Source: Sulfurovum sp. (GTDB lineage: Bacteria; Campylobacterota; Campylobacteria; Campylobacterales; Sulfurovaceae). Taken from it: 64,000 nt of DNA. Shown in pieces: positions 42,126 through 51,515 of this stretch (position 1 is its first letter; every line of letters begins with the position of its first letter). The notes below the pieces were generated by a model, which saw only the letters and a list, made by a program, of their open reading frames with translations, was not told the origin of the DNA and made no database searches. Both the position numbers and the translations under genes were made by a program. The stretch covers positions 1-64,000 of the forward strand of contig JAMOTA010000037.1 in NCBI GenBank assembly GCA_027068435.1, written 5' to 3'.

Positions 42126-45119
42126 CTAAAGCTCAAAATAGTTCTGTTCATCAGCACTATGAAACTTATTTTTATCATCTTCTATTACCTCTTTTAAAAA
42201 TTTAACAAGATTCTTTTCTAGCCACGCTTTTGTACTTGCTTCACTCTTTTTATAAAAAGTTTTTATGAGAAACTTTTTAATGAACACTAACTCTTTCTCT
42301 AACCCTTTGTTGAGTAAAAAATCTTTGAGATTAAATGCAAACTTTTTTTCACTATTTTTACAAATCTTTTCCCAACCATTACTGAGTGCTTCTAAGTTGT
42401 ACTTTAAAAGCGTGTCAATATCTTTTAGAGTTGGGTTTTCTTGGTAGAGTTCAAGCCCTAGTATCATCCCTTTTTTAGAGTTTTTTAGGTAGTAAAGAAG
42501 AACATTTTCTCTTATGGTTTTTTCATCTATAACCTCTGATGTAGTTGTACTTATGTTTTCTAGTTGTTTTATCTGTACTTGTATAGGTTTTACAAAGTCT
42601 TGGTTAGAGATGATGACTCTTCCTATCTCTAAAGAGGAGAGAAACTCTTTTTGCTCTTTGTCTAGTGCCATAGTGTTTCCTATGGCATCTTTGTCATCAC
42701 TCGCAAAAAGTTTGTGTACTATTTTGGTATTGGTATTTTTTAGTACCTCAGGTGTAAGTTTATTTGGGATTTGGTCAACGATGATAAGACTCTCTCCGTA
42801 TTTTCTTACCTCTGCTAACATGTCCGTAAATGTCTCAACACCTAGTTTTTTACTGGGGTTGTCTCCAGCACTAAACTTAGATAGAAGTCTATGTGCCTCT
42901 TCTATGAGTGTAATATGTTGGAATACTTTATTATTTTTCTTATATTCATAATGTTTACGTCTAATAGCTTCATTTAGGTTGATAAGTATAAACCCCATGA
43001 TAAGAGATTTCTCAGCCCCATTTTTAACATCTTCAAGCTCTATGATGACATTTCTCTCTACAAGCTCACTAAAATCTACACTGCGTTTTGCGTTGAGCAT
43101 AAACCCTTTTGCTCCTACAAGTAAGCCTTGAAGCCGTGCTTTTATAGAACCTATGTAGTCATTTTTTAGTCTGTCATCAAACCCTTGCTCTTTGACTATT
43201 ACCTCTGTTTGTATTACCAAGTCACTAAGCGTAGGAAATGAAAATACACCCTCAGCAAAAGGGTCTTTAAAGGTGTAGTTTGTGTTGGTTGCTATGTCCC
43301 ACCCATACTCTTCATAACATCTATAAAGAGCTGTTTCTATTATCTGAGGAATAGCAGCTTCCATGTCAAAGGCTGCTTCTATGTTGGCTTTTATCATGTC
43401 AACACGAGAGGTAATGCTTTCACCCTTAAAAAGTTCAAAAGGGTTGAGCCTAAATGGTGCTACTGTTTCATTATTTAATGTAAAAATAAGCAAATCATCA
43501 TAGGCTTGAGATAAAATTCTATACTCTGTTTTTGCAGGTTCTATGACCATAAAAGGCATTTTTGCAGATTGTAAGAGTCTTTGACACGTGGTTGTTTTTC
43601 CAGAACCTGTTACTCCTGCTATAAAGATATGTTTGTTAATACTCTCTTTTTCTATGCTTATATCTATATCTAAAACCGTACCACTTTTTACTAAGTTACC
43701 TAGTAAGATGGTCTCTTTGGATGCTTTTACTTTGGTGTTTAAACCAAACTCTACTTCCTCTTTTAGCACTAAACCTACTACCTCTTTTTTAGGTAATCCT
43801 GTAATAACACTTAACTCTTTTGTTGAGAACCAACTTGCTATTTTGTTACCATATTTTGAAAAGAGAAGTTTTGCTTGTGTGATATTGGTATTTTCAAATG
43901 TAGTGGTAGGAAGTTGAAAGTTCTTAATGGCATCTATCTCTTTACTATTTTCTATAAAAGAGGTTTTAAGGGGTGCTTTATTTTCTTCTGAACCTGAGAA
44001 AAGTGAAGCTATGGTATTGCCTAGTTTAAACAAGTTTCCTTTCTCTTGAGCAAATATGTAGATACCTGTATGAAAGATACCTTTGTTTCTTCCGTAGTCT
44101 ACCCTTTTTAAAAGTATTTCATCTATGTAGTTCATCCATTCACTTACTACTTTGTCTGCAAATTCTCTACTCTTTGTCTCCCCTTTATTTGTTGCTGTTG
44201 ATTCATTGGTACCACTATTTTCCCCTTCAGTTTTTGAAGTGTTAGTGCCTGTAGAGAGAGTAAGAGAGTATGTATCATTTGCTCCTACATTTTCAGTTTT
44301 ACTAGAGTTTTTATTGTCGCTTGAAGATCCAGATGTTTCTCCTTTAGAAGCAGAAGTTCCTGTTGATGTACCTTTACTGGTATTTTCTGAAAGATTTTCA
44401 TTGTCACCTGTTGTTGAAGAGTTATTATTTCCCTTATTGCTTCCTTTTGTTTTTGTTTTTCCCTCACTCTCTTGTATAGACTCTTTAGCTAGAGGTGAGA
44501 GTTTGTTATAAACATCATAAAGGGTATTTTCTATCTCTTGTATCTCTTCTATGGTTAAGGGGTCAGAGATAACCATAAGACCGAACTCATCACCTGCCAT
44601 AATATCTACAAGTCTATCTACTCCTTGAAAGTCTTCACTCTCTTCATTGACGCTTGGAACGCCATCTATACGAGCAAAACGTTTCATGGAAGAGATTTTG
44701 GAGAGTATCTCTCTTTTATTTTCAACTTCTATGATGGAACTTCCTCTAAAGTTACCCTCTATGGTTGGCTTTAATATGAGTGAACCTATATCATCAACAT
44801 CTAAATCTAACGCTTGTGTATAGGTGTTATCTTTTGCTACACCAAAGTAAAAAGAGACACCTTGTTTGTCCCCTAATAAAAGGTAGATAAAACTTACTCC
44901 ATCAAATCTTAAACTACTCAAAATATTTTCTAAAGCCTCTTTGCGTGGTGACTCATCTTCAAATGTCAATTCACTAATATGAAAAAGTGCAATATCTTGT
45001 GGTCGAATAGGTACACATGGTTTAATTTTATGTTGATTTTTGTTTATTTCAATACGTAGTTCATCTTTTTTTTTCAGTATTTCAATGAGTGATTGTGACT
45101 CTTCCTCGTTGTTTAACAT
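42126..45119 (-). CDS. HerA/VirB4-like ATPase with low-complexity linker
   Basis: A 997-aa protein. Residues 1-215 form an N-terminal domain unknown to me (FRGSSIIEVENKREILSKIS). Residues about 220-320 are a Ser/Thr/Gly/Asn-rich linker. The motor has Walker A GVTGSGKTTTCQRLL (about 503), Walker B HITLIEEAHRLL (about 733) and a sensor region with GESLIIVDQIPNKLTPEVLK, as in HerA, FtsK and VirB4 type DNA or protein pumps (DUF87). The C-terminal 130 residues are helical. Such motors form hexamers. An inverted repeat 33 bp upstream may control it. It is the largest gene of the block. Confidence 0.82.
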   Translation of the reverse strand: MLNNEEESQSLIEILKKKDELRIEINKNQHKIKPCVPIRPQDIALFHISELTFEDESPRKEALENILSSLRFDGVSFIYLLLGDKQGVSFYFGVAKDNTYTQALDLDVDDIGSLILKPTIEGNFRGSSIIEVENKREILSKISSMKRFARIDGVPSVNEESEDFQGVDRLVDIMAGDEFGLMVISDPLTIEEIQEIENTLYDVYNKLSPLAKESIQESEGKTKTKGSNKGNNNSSTTGDNENLSENTSKGTSTGTSASKGETSGSSSDNKNSSKTENVGANDTYSLTLSTGTNTSKTEGENSGTNESTATNKGETKSREFADKVVSEWMNYIDEILLKRVDYGRNKGIFHTGIYIFAQEKGNLFKLGNTIASLFSGSEENKAPLKTSFIENSKEIDAIKNFQLPTTTFENTNITQAKLLFSKYGNKIASWFSTKELSVITGLPKKEVVGLVLKEEVEFGLNTKVKASKETILLGNLVKSGTVLDIDISIEKESINKHIFIAGVTGSGKTTTCQRLLQSAKMPFMVIEPAKTEYRILSQAYDDLLIFTLNNETVAPFRLNPFELFKGESITSRVDMIKANIEAAFDMEAAIPQIIETALYRCYEEYGWDIATNTNYTFKDPFAEGVFSFPTLSDLVIQTEVIVKEQGFDDRLKNDYIGSIKARLQGLLVGAKGFMLNAKRSVDFSELVERNVIIELEDVKNGAEKSLIMGFILINLNEAIRRKHYEYKKNNKVFQHITLIEEAHRLLSKFSAGDNPSKKLGVETFTDMLAEVRKYGESLIIVDQIPNKLTPEVLKNTNTKIVHKLFASDDKDAIGNTMALDKEQKEFLSSLEIGRVIISNQDFVKPIQVQIKQLENISTTTSEVIDEKTIRENVLLYYLKNSKKGMILGLELYQENPTLKDIDTLLKYNLEALSNGWEKICKNSEKKFAFNLKDFLLNKGLEKELVFIKKFLIKTFYKKSEASTKAWLEKNLVKFLKEVIEDDKNKFHSADEQNYFEL

Positions 45120-45151
45120 TTTCTTCTCCCTTTTTTCTATATTTTATCAAA

Positions 45152-45188
45152 AGTTGTAATCTTTTTTAAAAATAAATAGATTACAACT
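45152..45188 (-). promoter_or_regulatory. Inverted repeat upstream of the HerA-like gene
   Basis: AGTTGTAATCT (45152-45162) and AGATTACAACT (45178-45188) are perfect 11-bp arms separated by 15 bp. Read toward the gene, the proximal arm is followed by GATAAAAT, a possible -10, and then GGGAG 9 bp before the ATG. The arms would cover the -35 region, so this is a likely operator, possibly for the WYL regulator encoded upstream. Confidence 0.6.
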
Positions 45189-45247
45189 ATAGCATATATA
45201 ACTAAATTTCTATTCTAAATAGACACAATTAGTTAAAGCTCAAAATT

Positions 45248-45820
45248 CTATTCATTTATAGTAACGGTATCTAGCTCTTTTCTCAATGTTTTTAATGGAG
45301 CGATAGCCTCTACGTTTAGAGAGTCATCGTCTAGTAGTTGTAGTGTGAGCATCTCAGAACTAAGGTTAAAAAGTTTGTAACCATTTTTAAGTAACTGTTT
45401 TTCTTCTTTAGTAAAACTTTTGTAGGGTTTGTTCTTCTCTTTTAGCCGTACCAATAACTCTAAACAGAAGTTAACTTTTTGTGATGTCTCTTCAAGAAGA
45501 GCTACATACTGTTTAGCATAAAGCGTTACATCTTCAGGTATGTTACTTTGAGAAAGTGTCTCGTAGCTCACAGTAGTAGACTCTTGAAGCTTCCACTTTT
45601 TTTTATGCTCTATGGCTAATAGGTGTTGTTTAAAGTGAAGCTGTAGCTCTTCATGTAGCTTCTTTTTCTCTCTTTCTATCTTTGTAAAAGTGTTTTCTAA
45701 AGGTTTAGAAGCTTTTGCCTCTTGTGCTTCATCCCAAGGACACCCCTCAGTTTCACAATACTCTTTTACTCCATACCCCACTGCTGCGAGGGCAATGCTT
45801 CCCAATACTAACGGTAACAT
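45248..45820 (-). CDS. Membrane-anchored coiled-coil protein of unknown function
   Basis: A 190-aa protein with one N-terminal hydrophobic segment (MLPLVLGSIALAAVGYGVKE), then a short Cys-containing stretch (CETEGCPWDEAQ) and long helices (FTKIEREKKKLHEELQLHF, and EETSQKVNFCLELLVRLKEK). It lies between the WYL regulator and the HerA-like ATPase, with a palindrome in its own promoter region, so it may be the first gene controlled by the regulator. No family was recognised. The anchor suggests that the system works at the inner membrane. Confidence 0.6.
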   Translation of the reverse strand: MLPLVLGSIALAAVGYGVKEYCETEGCPWDEAQEAKASKPLENTFTKIEREKKKLHEELQLHFKQHLLAIEHKKKWKLQESTTVSYETLSQSNIPEDVTLYAKQYVALLEETSQKVNFCLELLVRLKEKNKPYKSFTKEEKQLLKNGYKLFNLSSEMLTLQLLDDDSLNVEAIAPLKTLRKELDTVTINE

Positions 45821-45861
45821 GTTGACTCCTTATAGTTAATAAGAGAGTATAACAGTAGTAA

Positions 45862-45878
45862 ACGACAGGGTATGTCGT
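45862..45878 (-). promoter_or_regulatory. Palindrome in the promoter of the coiled-coil gene
   Basis: ACGACA-GGGTA-TGTCGT (45862-45878) is a perfect inverted repeat with 5 bp between the arms, between the WYL gene and the start of the gene it precedes. On the minus strand a TATACT -10 follows at 45851-45846, placing the palindrome at the -35. This is a good operator candidate for the neighbouring regulator. Confidence 0.55.
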
Positions 45879-45882
45879 AAAG

Positions 45883-46761
45883 TTAAAGATTTAGGTAATT
45901 TTTTAAATTTTTTTCTAGTTTTTGTTGTAAGCTTAAGGGTGAGATGATTTTAATATGTGGTATCCAGTAGCGTACGACTTTGAGTATCTCATCTTCATAG
46001 GCTACTTGAGTAGAGAGTATAAGCTTTTCATCAGTATGCTCAACTAGCTTTTGATGTGGAAGTAAATCTCTGCGTAAAAAGTACTCTGCTACAGAAGTGT
46101 CAATCTCCAGTACGACATCAAGATGCTTTTGGGTAAACCATACACCTTGATGTTCTTTTAGTGTTTGTATAATCTTTTTGTCTTGTTTAAAATGCTCTTT
46201 TAAATATACTAAATTAGTTATTTTGGAAAAAGAGAAGTTTTTAAGTACTCCCTCTTCGGTACCTACAAGATACCAAATACCATTTGTGTTGTTAAGTTTA
46301 TAGGGGTTGAGTATGCGTATTTTGTTTTTGTAGGTAAATTGGATTTGTGAATAGACAATAATTGCAGAGGCAATAGTGTTAAAGTCATCTACTTTATCAT
46401 TGAGATTTTCGTATTTGTGTCCATGCACTTCCATAGTTTTGTTTGTACGTTCATTTAAAATATCGACAATAAGTGCATCACTAAGCTCAGGATATAGCTC
46501 TTGTACTCCAGAAAAAGTTGCAAATTGTTTAATATCTTTAAAACTTAGTTTACCAAGACAGTACGCTTCTAAAACATAATAACCATCTTTTTTTACAATA
46601 GGTAAATAGGAAAATCTACTGAGATCTCTTTGGATAGTTCTTTCTGCAACGCAAAATTCTAATGCTAATTCTTCTACAGATAAACGTTTCCCCTCATTGA
46701 ACATCGTCAACATTAGAGAGAGTCTTGTAGCTAATTTATCATGTTCCTTTTTATTTGTCAT
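45883..46761 (-). CDS. WYL-domain transcriptional regulator
   Basis: A 292-aa regulator. Residues 12-65 form a winged helix-turn-helix of the DeoR/HTH_11 type (RLSVEELALEFCVAERTIQRDL). Residues about 110-190 are a WYL domain with the literal GIWYLVGTEEG block and the arginine-rich ligand pocket (KNKIRILNPYKL). The C-terminal part (WCX-like, VLEIDTSVAEYFLRRDLL) ends in a helical tail. WYL proteins sense nucleic acid or nucleotides and commonly sit at the head of defence islands. It is the first gene of the block, separated by 62 bp with a palindrome from the next gene. Confidence 0.88.
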   Translation of the reverse strand: MTNKKEHDKLATRLSLMLTMFNEGKRLSVEELALEFCVAERTIQRDLSRFSYLPIVKKDGYYVLEAYCLGKLSFKDIKQFATFSGVQELYPELSDALIVDILNERTNKTMEVHGHKYENLNDKVDDFNTIASAIIVYSQIQFTYKNKIRILNPYKLNNTNGIWYLVGTEEGVLKNFSFSKITNLVYLKEHFKQDKKIIQTLKEHQGVWFTQKHLDVVLEIDTSVAEYFLRRDLLPHQKLVEHTDEKLILSTQVAYEDEILKVVRYWIPHIKIISPLSLQQKLEKNLKNYLNL

Positions 46762-46911
46762 CTTATTTTCTGCCCTTAGGATTTTATGAATGTATTGTAT
46801 CTTAACTATGTGTAACCTCTAGTAATGAGTATTTCCGTAATAAAACACCTTAGAGTCGCTAGGCTGTGGTATAAGTTTAAGTTTTTATATAGTTTTGTTA
46901 TCAAATTGTGA

Positions 46912-46917
46912 TATAAT
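46912..46917 (+). promoter_or_regulatory. -10 element of the HU gene
   Basis: TATAAT lies 25 bp before the chosen HU start, within GTGATATAATATT. It is in the 181-bp divergent gap shared with the WYL gene. Confidence 0.5.
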
Positions 46918-46942
46918 ATTTCATCTAAAAAAAGGAAGAAAA

Positions 46943-47227
46943 ATGACAAAAGCAGATTTTATAGATTTAGTACAAAAGAACGGTGAGTTTGAAAGTAAAG
47001 CTTCAGCAGAAAAAGCAGTTAAAGCATTTATCTCTTCGGTAACAGAAGCATTAGTAAACAAAGAGACAGTTTCTTTAGTAGGTTTTGGAACATTTTCTAC
47101 AGTTGATGTAGCAGAAAAAAGTGGTAAAGTACCAGGAACTGACAAAACATATACAAAAGCAGCACATACAGCACCTAAGTTCAAAATAGGTAAAACACTT
47201 AAAGACGCAGTTGCTGAAGGTAACTAA
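46943..47227 (+). CDS. HU-family DNA-binding protein
   Basis: A 94-aa nucleoid protein. I use the ATG at 46943 (MTKADFIDLVQ), after AAAGGAAG, not the track start at 46895. The helical dimer core is followed by LVGFGTFSTVDVAEKSG (about residues 44-60), the HU/IHF signature, and the DNA-minor-groove arm region with VPGTDKTYTKAAHTAPKFK, ending in KIGKTLKDAV. HU bends and compacts DNA without much sequence preference. The arm sequence is slightly divergent from the usual GRNPRTG, having VPGTDKT instead. It forms the right boundary of the accessory block. Confidence 0.92.
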   Translation: MTKADFIDLVQKNGEFESKASAEKAVKAFISSVTEALVNKETVSLVGFGTFSTVDVAEKSGKVPGTDKTYTKAAHTAPKFKIGKTLKDAVAEGN

Positions 47228-47424
47228 AACTATATTTAGGAGGAGTGTAAACTTCTCTTAGCTATATATGTATAGAACTTACACTATGCATTTTACAAAA
47301 CTCTACTCAGAGTAAAATTTAATTTCTTATATTATCTATTTTCTTTATTGGTAAAATGTGTTAATATTAAGATATAAGTATAAACTTCTAATTTAATGAT
47401 CTATTTTGAAAGAGAGAAATATCA

Positions 47425-49464
47425 ATGGAAATATCTGCGTTAAAAAGTAAACTTGAAAATATTACAGAAATAATAAATAACTCTACAGATAATATAGAAA
47501 TTAATAAAATTTTAGAAAATATCATTGTAGATATTACAGGTAGTGAATATGCCTCTGTATGGATTTATAATTCATTGGTACTGACAAGAAAAAGAGAAAA
47601 TAGTACTATCAATATCTCAATGGAGAAAAAAGAGGGTTTACTCTATAAATGTTTTGCTACTAAGAAATCTGAAATTTATAACTATCTTACCAGTGCAAAG
47701 GGCTACATAGATACTATTGATAACCCCGATAAGATTAAGATGAAATCTAAGATTATGGTACCCTTGATTTTACGTGAAAAATTTATTGGTATTGTGACAG
47801 CATACTCTTCTATACAAAAAAGTAAAAACTTTTCAAATGATGATTTAGAAGTTTTTGAAGCTATTAAGCCTTTTATTGTTGATGCGGTGATTAAAATACA
47901 GAGCAATAATTCTATCGAGTTAATAGCAGATAGAAGAGTAAACAGTAGCAGTGATAACGGCTTAAGAAGACGAAAAGGTGATGCGATAGATAATCTTGAA
48001 ACCATAGAAATTTCAAGGTCTGATACGATGAATGCTCAAGAGATTTTGGATTATACATCAAATATAGTCCATGATATTCGCACCCCTGCCAATGGACTTT
48101 TAGGGTTTTTAGAGATACTTGAAGAGCAAGTCAAAGATGTAAGACTTAAAGAATATATAGGAAATGCAAAAAATAGTGCATTGTTTATCAATGATTTAAC
48201 GACATCTATCTTAGATAATGCCTCTGCTAGAAAAGGGTTAACGCTAAAGAGTCTTGAAGTGATAAATACAGTAAAATATTTCTCAGATATAGGAGAAATA
48301 TTCTCTGCAAATATGTATAAAAAAGAGATTAATTATAATATTTTTATAGACCCTTCGTTACCTAAAGAGATAGAGATAGATACCACACAGATAAAAAGAG
48401 TGGTAATGAACCTTATTAGTAATGCAAGTAAATTTACCCCCGAATATGGCAGTATAGAATTTTCTGTTCGCTACAAAGAGAAAGAGAAAAAACTGCATAT
48501 CTTTGTTAAAGATACAGGTATTGGTATCGCTTCTGAGAAGCAAGAAGAGATATTTGAAGCATTTAAACAAGCTGAAGATAATACAAAAGAGCTTTTTGGT
48601 GGTACTGGACTAGGACTCTCTATAAGTGCTGCGTATGTAAAAGAGATGGGTGGTAAACTCTCTTTAGATAGTGAGCTTGATAAAGGGAGTACTTTTTATT
48701 TTGATATACCTGTTAAAGTAAAAAATGATACGGTGTATTTGGAACCGATAAATAATACATCGGTTAATATGGCTATTTTGTTAGATAAAAAGAATAAATT
48801 TGTTGCCAATCACATAGCAAGATACTTTATGAAGATAGGTTTGAGTTTTGACAATATCAAAGCAACGGTTAATTTTTCTGAGCTAGATAGAAGTTTAACG
48901 CATCTTATCGTATTTGAAAATAAATTAAATGATGATATTTTTGCGTATGTTAAAGAGCATAAAATAAAACTTCTTATTATTGAAGAGAACTTTTTAGCAT
49001 TAAATATAGAGTCACTTGAAAATGCTACTTTAGTTTCTCAATATAGTTACTTTGGTGAGTCACTTTACGCTTTTGTTAGTGCAGATAAAATACCTAAAAT
49101 ACTGATAGTAGAAGATGATAAAATAAGTAGATTTCTTCTTAAAAATATGTTGGAGTATGAGTATTGTCTCATAGATACAGCAGAAGATGGAGAAGATGGA
49201 TTAAGAGCTTTAACTACAGCGTTAAATGATAATGCACCATATGATTTAGTCTATACTGACCATAACATGCCTCTGTTAAGTGGAAGCGAGATGTTAAAAA
49301 GATATGAGGTTTTAGCGAAGAAAGCCTCACGAAATAAGATAACTACAGTCTGTATATCTGGTGATCATGGTATTAAAGATAGTTATTATGATTTTGATTT
49401 ATTTGCTACGAAACCTTTTAAGAAGAAAGAGATTATCTCAATCTATCTTAATTTAAAAAACTAA
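47425..49464 (+). CDS. GAF-domain hybrid histidine kinase with receiver domain
   Basis: A 679-aa cytoplasmic kinase without membrane helices. Residues 10-160 form a GAF sensor (SEYASVWIYNSLVL, SKIMVPLILREKFIGIVTAY). HisKA follows with phosphoacceptor His in IVHDIRTPANG (about 212), then an ATPase domain with NLISNASKFTPEYG, DTGIGIA and GGTGLGLS (about 395). Residues about 445-550 look like a receiver that has lost its acidic pocket. The last domain is an intact receiver (PKILIVEDDKISRFL, Asp in VYTDHNMP, Lys in ATKPFKK). A GAF sensor suggests a cytoplasmic small-molecule or redox signal. Confidence 0.92.
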   Translation: MEISALKSKLENITEIINNSTDNIEINKILENIIVDITGSEYASVWIYNSLVLTRKRENSTINISMEKKEGLLYKCFATKKSEIYNYLTSAKGYIDTIDNPDKIKMKSKIMVPLILREKFIGIVTAYSSIQKSKNFSNDDLEVFEAIKPFIVDAVIKIQSNNSIELIADRRVNSSSDNGLRRRKGDAIDNLETIEISRSDTMNAQEILDYTSNIVHDIRTPANGLLGFLEILEEQVKDVRLKEYIGNAKNSALFINDLTTSILDNASARKGLTLKSLEVINTVKYFSDIGEIFSANMYKKEINYNIFIDPSLPKEIEIDTTQIKRVVMNLISNASKFTPEYGSIEFSVRYKEKEKKLHIFVKDTGIGIASEKQEEIFEAFKQAEDNTKELFGGTGLGLSISAAYVKEMGGKLSLDSELDKGSTFYFDIPVKVKNDTVYLEPINNTSVNMAILLDKKNKFVANHIARYFMKIGLSFDNIKATVNFSELDRSLTHLIVFENKLNDDIFAYVKEHKIKLLIIEENFLALNIESLENATLVSQYSYFGESLYAFVSADKIPKILIVEDDKISRFLLKNMLEYEYCLIDTAEDGEDGLRALTTALNDNAPYDLVYTDHNMPLLSGSEMLKRYEVLAKKASRNKITTVCISGDHGIKDSYYDFDLFATKPFKKKEIISIYLNLKN

Positions 49465-49480
49465 TGTTAAAAGGAAGAAG

Positions 49481-50278
49481 ATGAATGTTGAAAATATTAT
49501 AGGCTTAGGTGTTGCAGGAAATTTTGCACGCCATTTAGAACAAGCAGGGGAGCTAAAAGATTTTGAAAATGTACTGACTGCTGAGCCAGATGCACCTAAA
49601 GGGGTATTTCCTTTTTATCTACCTTGTTCAGACTCTTTTTTAGGGCTTTACTCTATTGGTACAGATATATTAAATCTGCCAGAGTATGAAGCCAATGCAC
49701 AAGTAGAACCAGAAATCGCTGTTATGTTTGATGTTATTTATGATGATAATAAAAAAGTTATAGATCTTGTTGCACAAAAGTTTACTACTTTTAATGACTG
49801 TACTATTCGTAAAGAGGGTGCAAAGAAGATTTCTGAAAAGAAGTCATGGGGTGTAAACTCTAAAGGCATAGGTGACAAATGGATAGCCATAGATAAGTTT
49901 GAAGAGGGCGGGGTGATGGATAACTATCACCTCTGTTCTTTTATAAAACGTGAGGGTGTATTGTACCCTTATGGTGTTGATGCTCCATTACTTGGCTACT
50001 CATATTTTTATACGAAGTTAAAGTTATGGCTTATTGAGAAGATGAATGAACAAAAAGATTTTGGTCCTTTAGAAGATATTGCTATGCATCTTAAAGCGTG
50101 TAGTTACCCTAAACAAGCACTTATCTCTATTGGTGCGACTGCGTATGCTGAGTTTGGTGAAAATAATTATCTGAAGTCTGGAGATGATGTTTATGTGGTA
50201 GCTTATGATGCACGTACGCAAAGTGCTGACTTTACGCCAGATGATACAAAAGTACTACTACACCAAAAGGTGCAGTAG
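49481..50278 (+). CDS. DUF5718-like protein
   Basis: A 265-aa soluble protein, recognised as the DUF5718 type from the start NIIGLGVAGNFARHLEQAGE and the segment VEPEIAVMFDVIYDD. The opening and the pair of acidic residues recall fumarylacetoacetate-hydrolase-like folds, but the usual metal motif is not clear, so the activity is open. It follows the hybrid kinase after 16 bp and ends 15 bp before the convergent dnaJ stop. Conserved and widespread in this phylum, without a role assigned. Confidence 0.65.
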   Translation: MNVENIIGLGVAGNFARHLEQAGELKDFENVLTAEPDAPKGVFPFYLPCSDSFLGLYSIGTDILNLPEYEANAQVEPEIAVMFDVIYDDNKKVIDLVAQKFTTFNDCTIRKEGAKKISEKKSWGVNSKGIGDKWIAIDKFEEGGVMDNYHLCSFIKREGVLYPYGVDAPLLGYSYFYTKLKLWLIEKMNEQKDFGPLEDIAMHLKACSYPKQALISIGATAYAEFGENNYLKSGDDVYVVAYDARTQSADFTPDDTKVLLHQKVQ

Positions 50279-50293
50279 TTTAACACATCAAGG

Positions 50294-51430
50294 TTAGTTA
50301 AACCAGCTTTTAACTCTGCTAAATGCTGAGTCAAAAGTACTCTTATGTGGGCTACTCTCTACCCCGTAGCTCTCTTGAAGTTTTTCAAGAAGTTCTCTCT
50401 GCTCTTCGTTGATTTTCTTCGGTAAAATCATACGTATTTGTGCAACTAAACGACCTTTTCTACCACCATGAACATCTGCTACACCTTCACCTTCAAAGAC
50501 ATACTGCTCTTTATCTTTAGTGCTTTGTTTAAGTTCAAGATCAAGTTCACCTTCTAGTGCAGGAATGGAGAGAGTCTCTCCTAAAATAGCTTGCGTAAAG
50601 AATACAGGTACTTCTACGTAAATGTCTTTTCCATTACGTATAAAGTTTTCATCTTCTTCTACATGGAAAGTGAGGTAAAGGTCACCACGGTTTCCACCTT
50701 TAGCTTCATTACCATACCCTTGCGCACGAAGACGGTTCCCTGTATCAACACCTGCAGGAATATTTACTGTAACTACATCTTCCTCTTCATGATACCCTTT
50801 ACCATGACAACTATGACAGTTCTCTGCAACACTTTTTCCTTGACCTTGACACTTAGGACAAGTCTGTGCAAACTGCATAGGTCCTTGTCTCATGAGTACT
50901 TGACCTTGACCTTGACAGTAGTCACAAGTCTCTAGTTTTGCATCTTTTGCACCAGTACCTTTACAGTCATTACATGCAGTTTTGTATGTGATGTCTATCT
51001 TCTTTTCACAGCCAAATACAGCTTCATGAAAGGCTAAAGAGAGTTCTATTTCAAAATCTAAAGCATACTTTTGGCTTGGGTCTCTTCGTGTACGTCCAAA
51101 GCCCCCTCCAAAACCACCACCTGCACCACCAAACATAGAGTTAAACATATCCATAACATCGTCCATGTTTCCTCCACCAAAGCCACCACCCATGCCACCT
51201 TGACCTTCTAGTCCAGCTTTACCATAACGGTCATAAATATTTCTTTTTTTCTCATCACTTAAGACTTGATAGGCTTCATTGACTATTTTGAAAGTCTCTT
51301 CAGCTTCTTTATCATCTGGGTTTCTATCTGGATGGTACTTCATCGCTAATTTTCTATAAGATTTTTTAAGTTCTGCACTTGAACATGTTTTTGTTACTTC
51401 AAGTACTTCATAATAACACATTTCTGTCAT
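50294..51430 (-). CDS. dnaJ: Chaperone DnaJ
   Basis: A 378-aa Hsp40 with all parts: J domain (residues 4-70, HPD in [12 protein letters not shown]), a Gly/Phe-rich linker ([10 protein letters not shown], about 78-115), four CxxCxGxG zinc repeats ([32 protein letters not shown], about 150-215) and two C-terminal client-binding beta domains. It delivers clients to DnaK and stimulates its ATPase. It is not adjacent to grpE-dnaK at 55482. No clear HAIR-like site was found upstream. The second, minimal J protein in the window is at 29910. Confidence 0.97.
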   Translation of the reverse strand: MTEMCYYEVLEVTKTCSSAELKKSYRKLAMKYHPDRNPDDKEAEETFKIVNEAYQVLSDEKKRNIYDRYGKAGLEGQGGMGGGFGGGNMDDVMDMFNSMFGGAGGGFGGGFGRTRRDPSQKYALDFEIELSLAFHEAVFGCEKKIDITYKTACNDCKGTGAKDAKLETCDYCQGQGQVLMRQGPMQFAQTCPKCQGQGKSVAENCHSCHGKGYHEEEDVVTVNIPAGVDTGNRLRAQGYGNEAKGGNRGDLYLTFHVEEDENFIRNGKDIYVEVPVFFTQAILGETLSIPALEGELDLELKQSTKDKEQYVFEGEGVADVHGGRKGRLVAQIRMILPKKINEEQRELLEKLQESYGVESSPHKSTFDSAFSRVKSWFN

Positions 51431-51515
51431 GATTCACTCCAATAATTTGAGGGATATTTGGGCGAATTCTACCATAATTTTGCTATAATGGCGAATAAAA
51501 TATAGGTAGGTAATC

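Noticed and set aside
33575-47000. tRNA-Leu as att site of an integrated island
   Set aside because: I found no copy of the tRNA 3' end near the right boundary and no integrase gene, so integration at the tRNA cannot be supported.
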